Source: JAGVSV01 sp040766135 (GTDB taxonomy: Bacteria > Bacillota > Clostridia > Christensenellales > Aristaeellaceae). Taken from it: a stretch of DNA of 14,153 bases. Below, piece after piece: positions 12,817-14,153 of the stretch (its first letter is position 1; every line of letters starts with the position of its first letter). The notes under the pieces are model-generated. The model was not told where the DNA came from and did no database searches. It saw nothing but the letters and a program-made list of their open reading frames with translations. The position numbers and the translations under genes were made by a program. Location of the stretch: assembly GCA_040766135.1 (NCBI GenBank), contig JAXGRA010000024.1, forward strand, positions 1 through 14,153. The letters are read 5' to 3'.

Positions 12817-13179
12817 CTACGGCACCCTGATCAAATCCCGTATCTTTTCCAACGTTTTGTCCCCGATGCCGGGCACGGCTTTCAAATCCTCTGGATATAA
12901 AAAGGGGTGTACTTCGCGCGCATCAATGATGGCTTGGGCGGTGACGGGGCCGATGCCGGGCAGGGTGAGCAATTGTTCCAGCGTGGCGGTATTAATCGGG
13001 ATGCCCTGGGGGTTCGGGGTGGGGAGCGCGGGCGTTGTATCCGGTGCGGGCGCAAAGGAAACCGCCGCCCACGGGCGCGGCAATGCGCTGCGAACGGCGG
13101 GGATCAGGACAAGCACCAGCAATACCACACAGGCGGCGCTGAGCAGCGCAATCAAAACAGAAACAATGCGGCGCTTCAT
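12817..13179 (-). CDS. ComEA-like membrane-anchored helix-hairpin-helix protein
   Basis: A 120-residue protein: basic N-terminus, one membrane helix (about 6-27) acting as an anchor, a Pro/Thr-rich extracellular linker (44-59), then a ComEA-type DNA-binding module with PINTATLEQLLTLPGIG (61-77) and the second hairpin AVPGIGDKTLEKI (101-113). ComEA binds incoming double-stranded DNA at the membrane in natural transformation. The protein is short: the SLBB domain usual in Bacillus ComEA between anchor and HhH module is missing. The ribosome binding site is weak (AGGCTGA). The gene begins 22 bases after cysS stops, so translation may depend on read-through from it. No comEC follows here. Confidence 0.82.
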   Translation of the reverse strand: MKRRIVSVLIALLSAACVVLLVLVLIPAVRSALPRPWAAVSFAPAPDTTPALPTPNPQGIPINTATLEQLLTLPGIGPVTAQAIIDAREVHPFLYPEDLKAVPGIGDKTLEKIRDLIRVP

Positions 13180-13201
13180 GCGATCAGCCTGCAGGCGATC
13201 C

Positions 13202-14153
13202 TTAGACTGCCCTGGTTATTTTCTGGCCCAGCTTGGTGTCTTCCACAGTGTAACCCCGTGCAATCAGCTCATCGCGCAGGGCATCGCTCTTTTTCCAGTC
13301 GCGGTTGGCGCGGGCCTGAGCACGCTCATCCACCAGTGTTTGGATGTCACTGGGCAGGGCATCGGCTTTCTTGACCAGCAGGCCCAGCACATCGGCCATG
13401 GCCAGCAGTGCGGTGCGCGCGGCTTCCACCGCGCGGCGGCTGGAGGTTTCGGCCAGCACGGTGTTGATATCGTATACCAGCTCAAACATAACGCCCAGGG
13501 CCCCTGCGGTGTTGAGGTCATCGTCCATTGCTTCATAGAAGCTGGGCAGCGCCGCTTCAGTGCGAACGATGAACTCCTGCTCCTCAGCGGAAGGCTCGCC
13601 ATCATGCGCGTGCGCCAGCAGGAAGTCCAGCCGGTCGCGCGCGGTGTACAGCCGCATCAGGCTGGCGCGGGCCTGCGCCATCATTTCGCGGCTGAAGTTC
13701 AGCGGGCTTCTGTAATGCGCCGACAGCATGAACATGCGGATGTCCTCGGCCTCGTATTCCTTGAGAATATCGCGTACGGTAAAGAAGTTGCCCAGGGATT
13801 TGGACATCTTGCGGTTGTCGATGTTCAGGAAACCATTGTGCATCCAGTAGCGCACAAACGGTTGCCCGGTGGCGCCTTCGCTTTGCGCGATTTCGTTTTC
13901 ATGGTGCGGGAACATCAAATCCTGCCCGCCGCAGTGGATGTCAAAGGTTTCGCCCAAATAGGTCATGCTCATGGCGCTGCACTCAATGTGCCAGCCCGGG
14001 CGGCCGCGCCCCCAGGGGCTGTCCCAGGCAGGCTCGCCGGGCTTTTCAGCCTTCCACAGCGCAAAATCTGCGGGGTGGCGCTTGCCCTCATCTACGTCTA
14101 CGCGTGCGCCGGCGTCCAGGTCGTCTAAGTTCTGGCCGGACAGGCGGCCATAA
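13202..14153 (-). CDS. cysS: cysteinyl-tRNA synthetase, C-terminal two-thirds (partial)
   Basis: The frame runs off the right edge; 316 codons plus stop are visible of a family length near 465. It attaches cysteine to tRNA-Cys in the cytoplasm. From the edge inward: YGRLSGQNLDDLDAGARV, HPADFALWKAEKPGEPAWDS, the hallmark SPWGRGRPGWHIECSAM with one zinc-ligand Cys, DIHCGGQDLMFPHHENE with the remaining zinc-site His/Glu residues, and the KMSKS loop in NRKMSKSLGNF that binds ATP. A DALR-type helical domain and the typical ARANRDWKKSDALRDEL ... GYTVEDT segment end the protein. An internal ATG at 13972 is not the start because family residues continue upstream without a break. Confidence 0.97.
   Translation of the reverse strand, partial: YGRLSGQNLDDLDAGARVDVDEGKRHPADFALWKAEKPGEPAWDSPWGRGRPGWHIECSAMSMTYLGETFDIHCGGQDLMFPHHENEIAQSEGATGQPFVRYWMHNGFLNIDNRKMSKSLGNFFTVRDILKEYEAEDIRMFMLSAHYRSPLNFSREMMAQARASLMRLYTARDRLDFLLAHAHDGEPSAEEQEFIVRTEAALPSFYEAMDDDLNTAGALGVMFELVYDINTVLAETSSRRAVEAARTALLAMADVLGLLVKKADALPSDIQTLVDERAQARANRDWKKSDALRDELIARGYTVEDTKLGQKITRAV

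Noticed and set aside
12857..14128. 423-codon open frame on the plus strand
   Set aside because: Fully antisense to cysS and the ComEA-like gene, both clearly recognisable; long antisense frames are common opposite GC-rich codons. No signature of its own.

Overview
The window looks like a chromosomal segment of a low-to-mid GC Gram-positive anaerobe (Bacillota, class Clostridia; a gut Christensenellales/Oscillospirales-type genome is my guess). The basis is strong AAAGGAGG-type ribosome binding sites, sigma-A-like promoters, hairpin-plus-T-run terminators, a split LplB/YtcP-type sugar importer without its own ATPase, a ComEA-like DNA-binding protein and a clostridial-style EF-G paralogue. No transposase, integrase, phage gene, CRISPR array, tRNA or rRNA was found.

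Layout. Positions 1-27 hold only the first nine codons of a leftward gene. Positions 312-2828 hold three rightward genes: a short Gfo/Idh/MocA-type oxidoreductase, a zinc-ribbon plus TM2-domain membrane protein, and a uroporphyrinogen-decarboxylase-fold protein. A 30-codon fragment resembling the N-terminus of a GNAT acetyltransferase follows the oxidoreductase directly. Positions 2829-3577 contain no convincing protein gene. On the minus strand, however, a near-ideal promoter (-35 at 3383-3388) and a strong terminator (2866-2893) bound a roughly 485-nt unit full of stable helices, including a 12-bp long-range helix. I read it as a large structured non-coding RNA, and it is the main discovery candidate.

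Positions 3578-7093 form a carbohydrate-importer operon: two permeases and a secreted solute-binding protein, with a palindromic hairpin just before the binding-protein gene. Positions 7298-9379 encode an EF-G-like translational GTPase of the FusA2-like group. Positions 9511-11862 hold two divergent genes for secreted SH3-like proteins. One carries a large internal tandem duplication; the other ends in a zinc ribbon. From 12011 to the right edge the genes run leftward: cysS (partial), a ComEA-like helix-hairpin-helix protein, a nucleotidyltransferase, and a possible 29-residue peptide.

How the genes relate. The importer, oxidoreductase and URO-D-like protein may belong to one programme for taking up and converting a glycan or other small organic substrate, but no hydrolase or regulator names that substrate. 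EF-G-like and cysS are translation genes. The two SH3 proteins are probably envelope-associated. All assignments rest on reading the sequence by eye; no database search was run.
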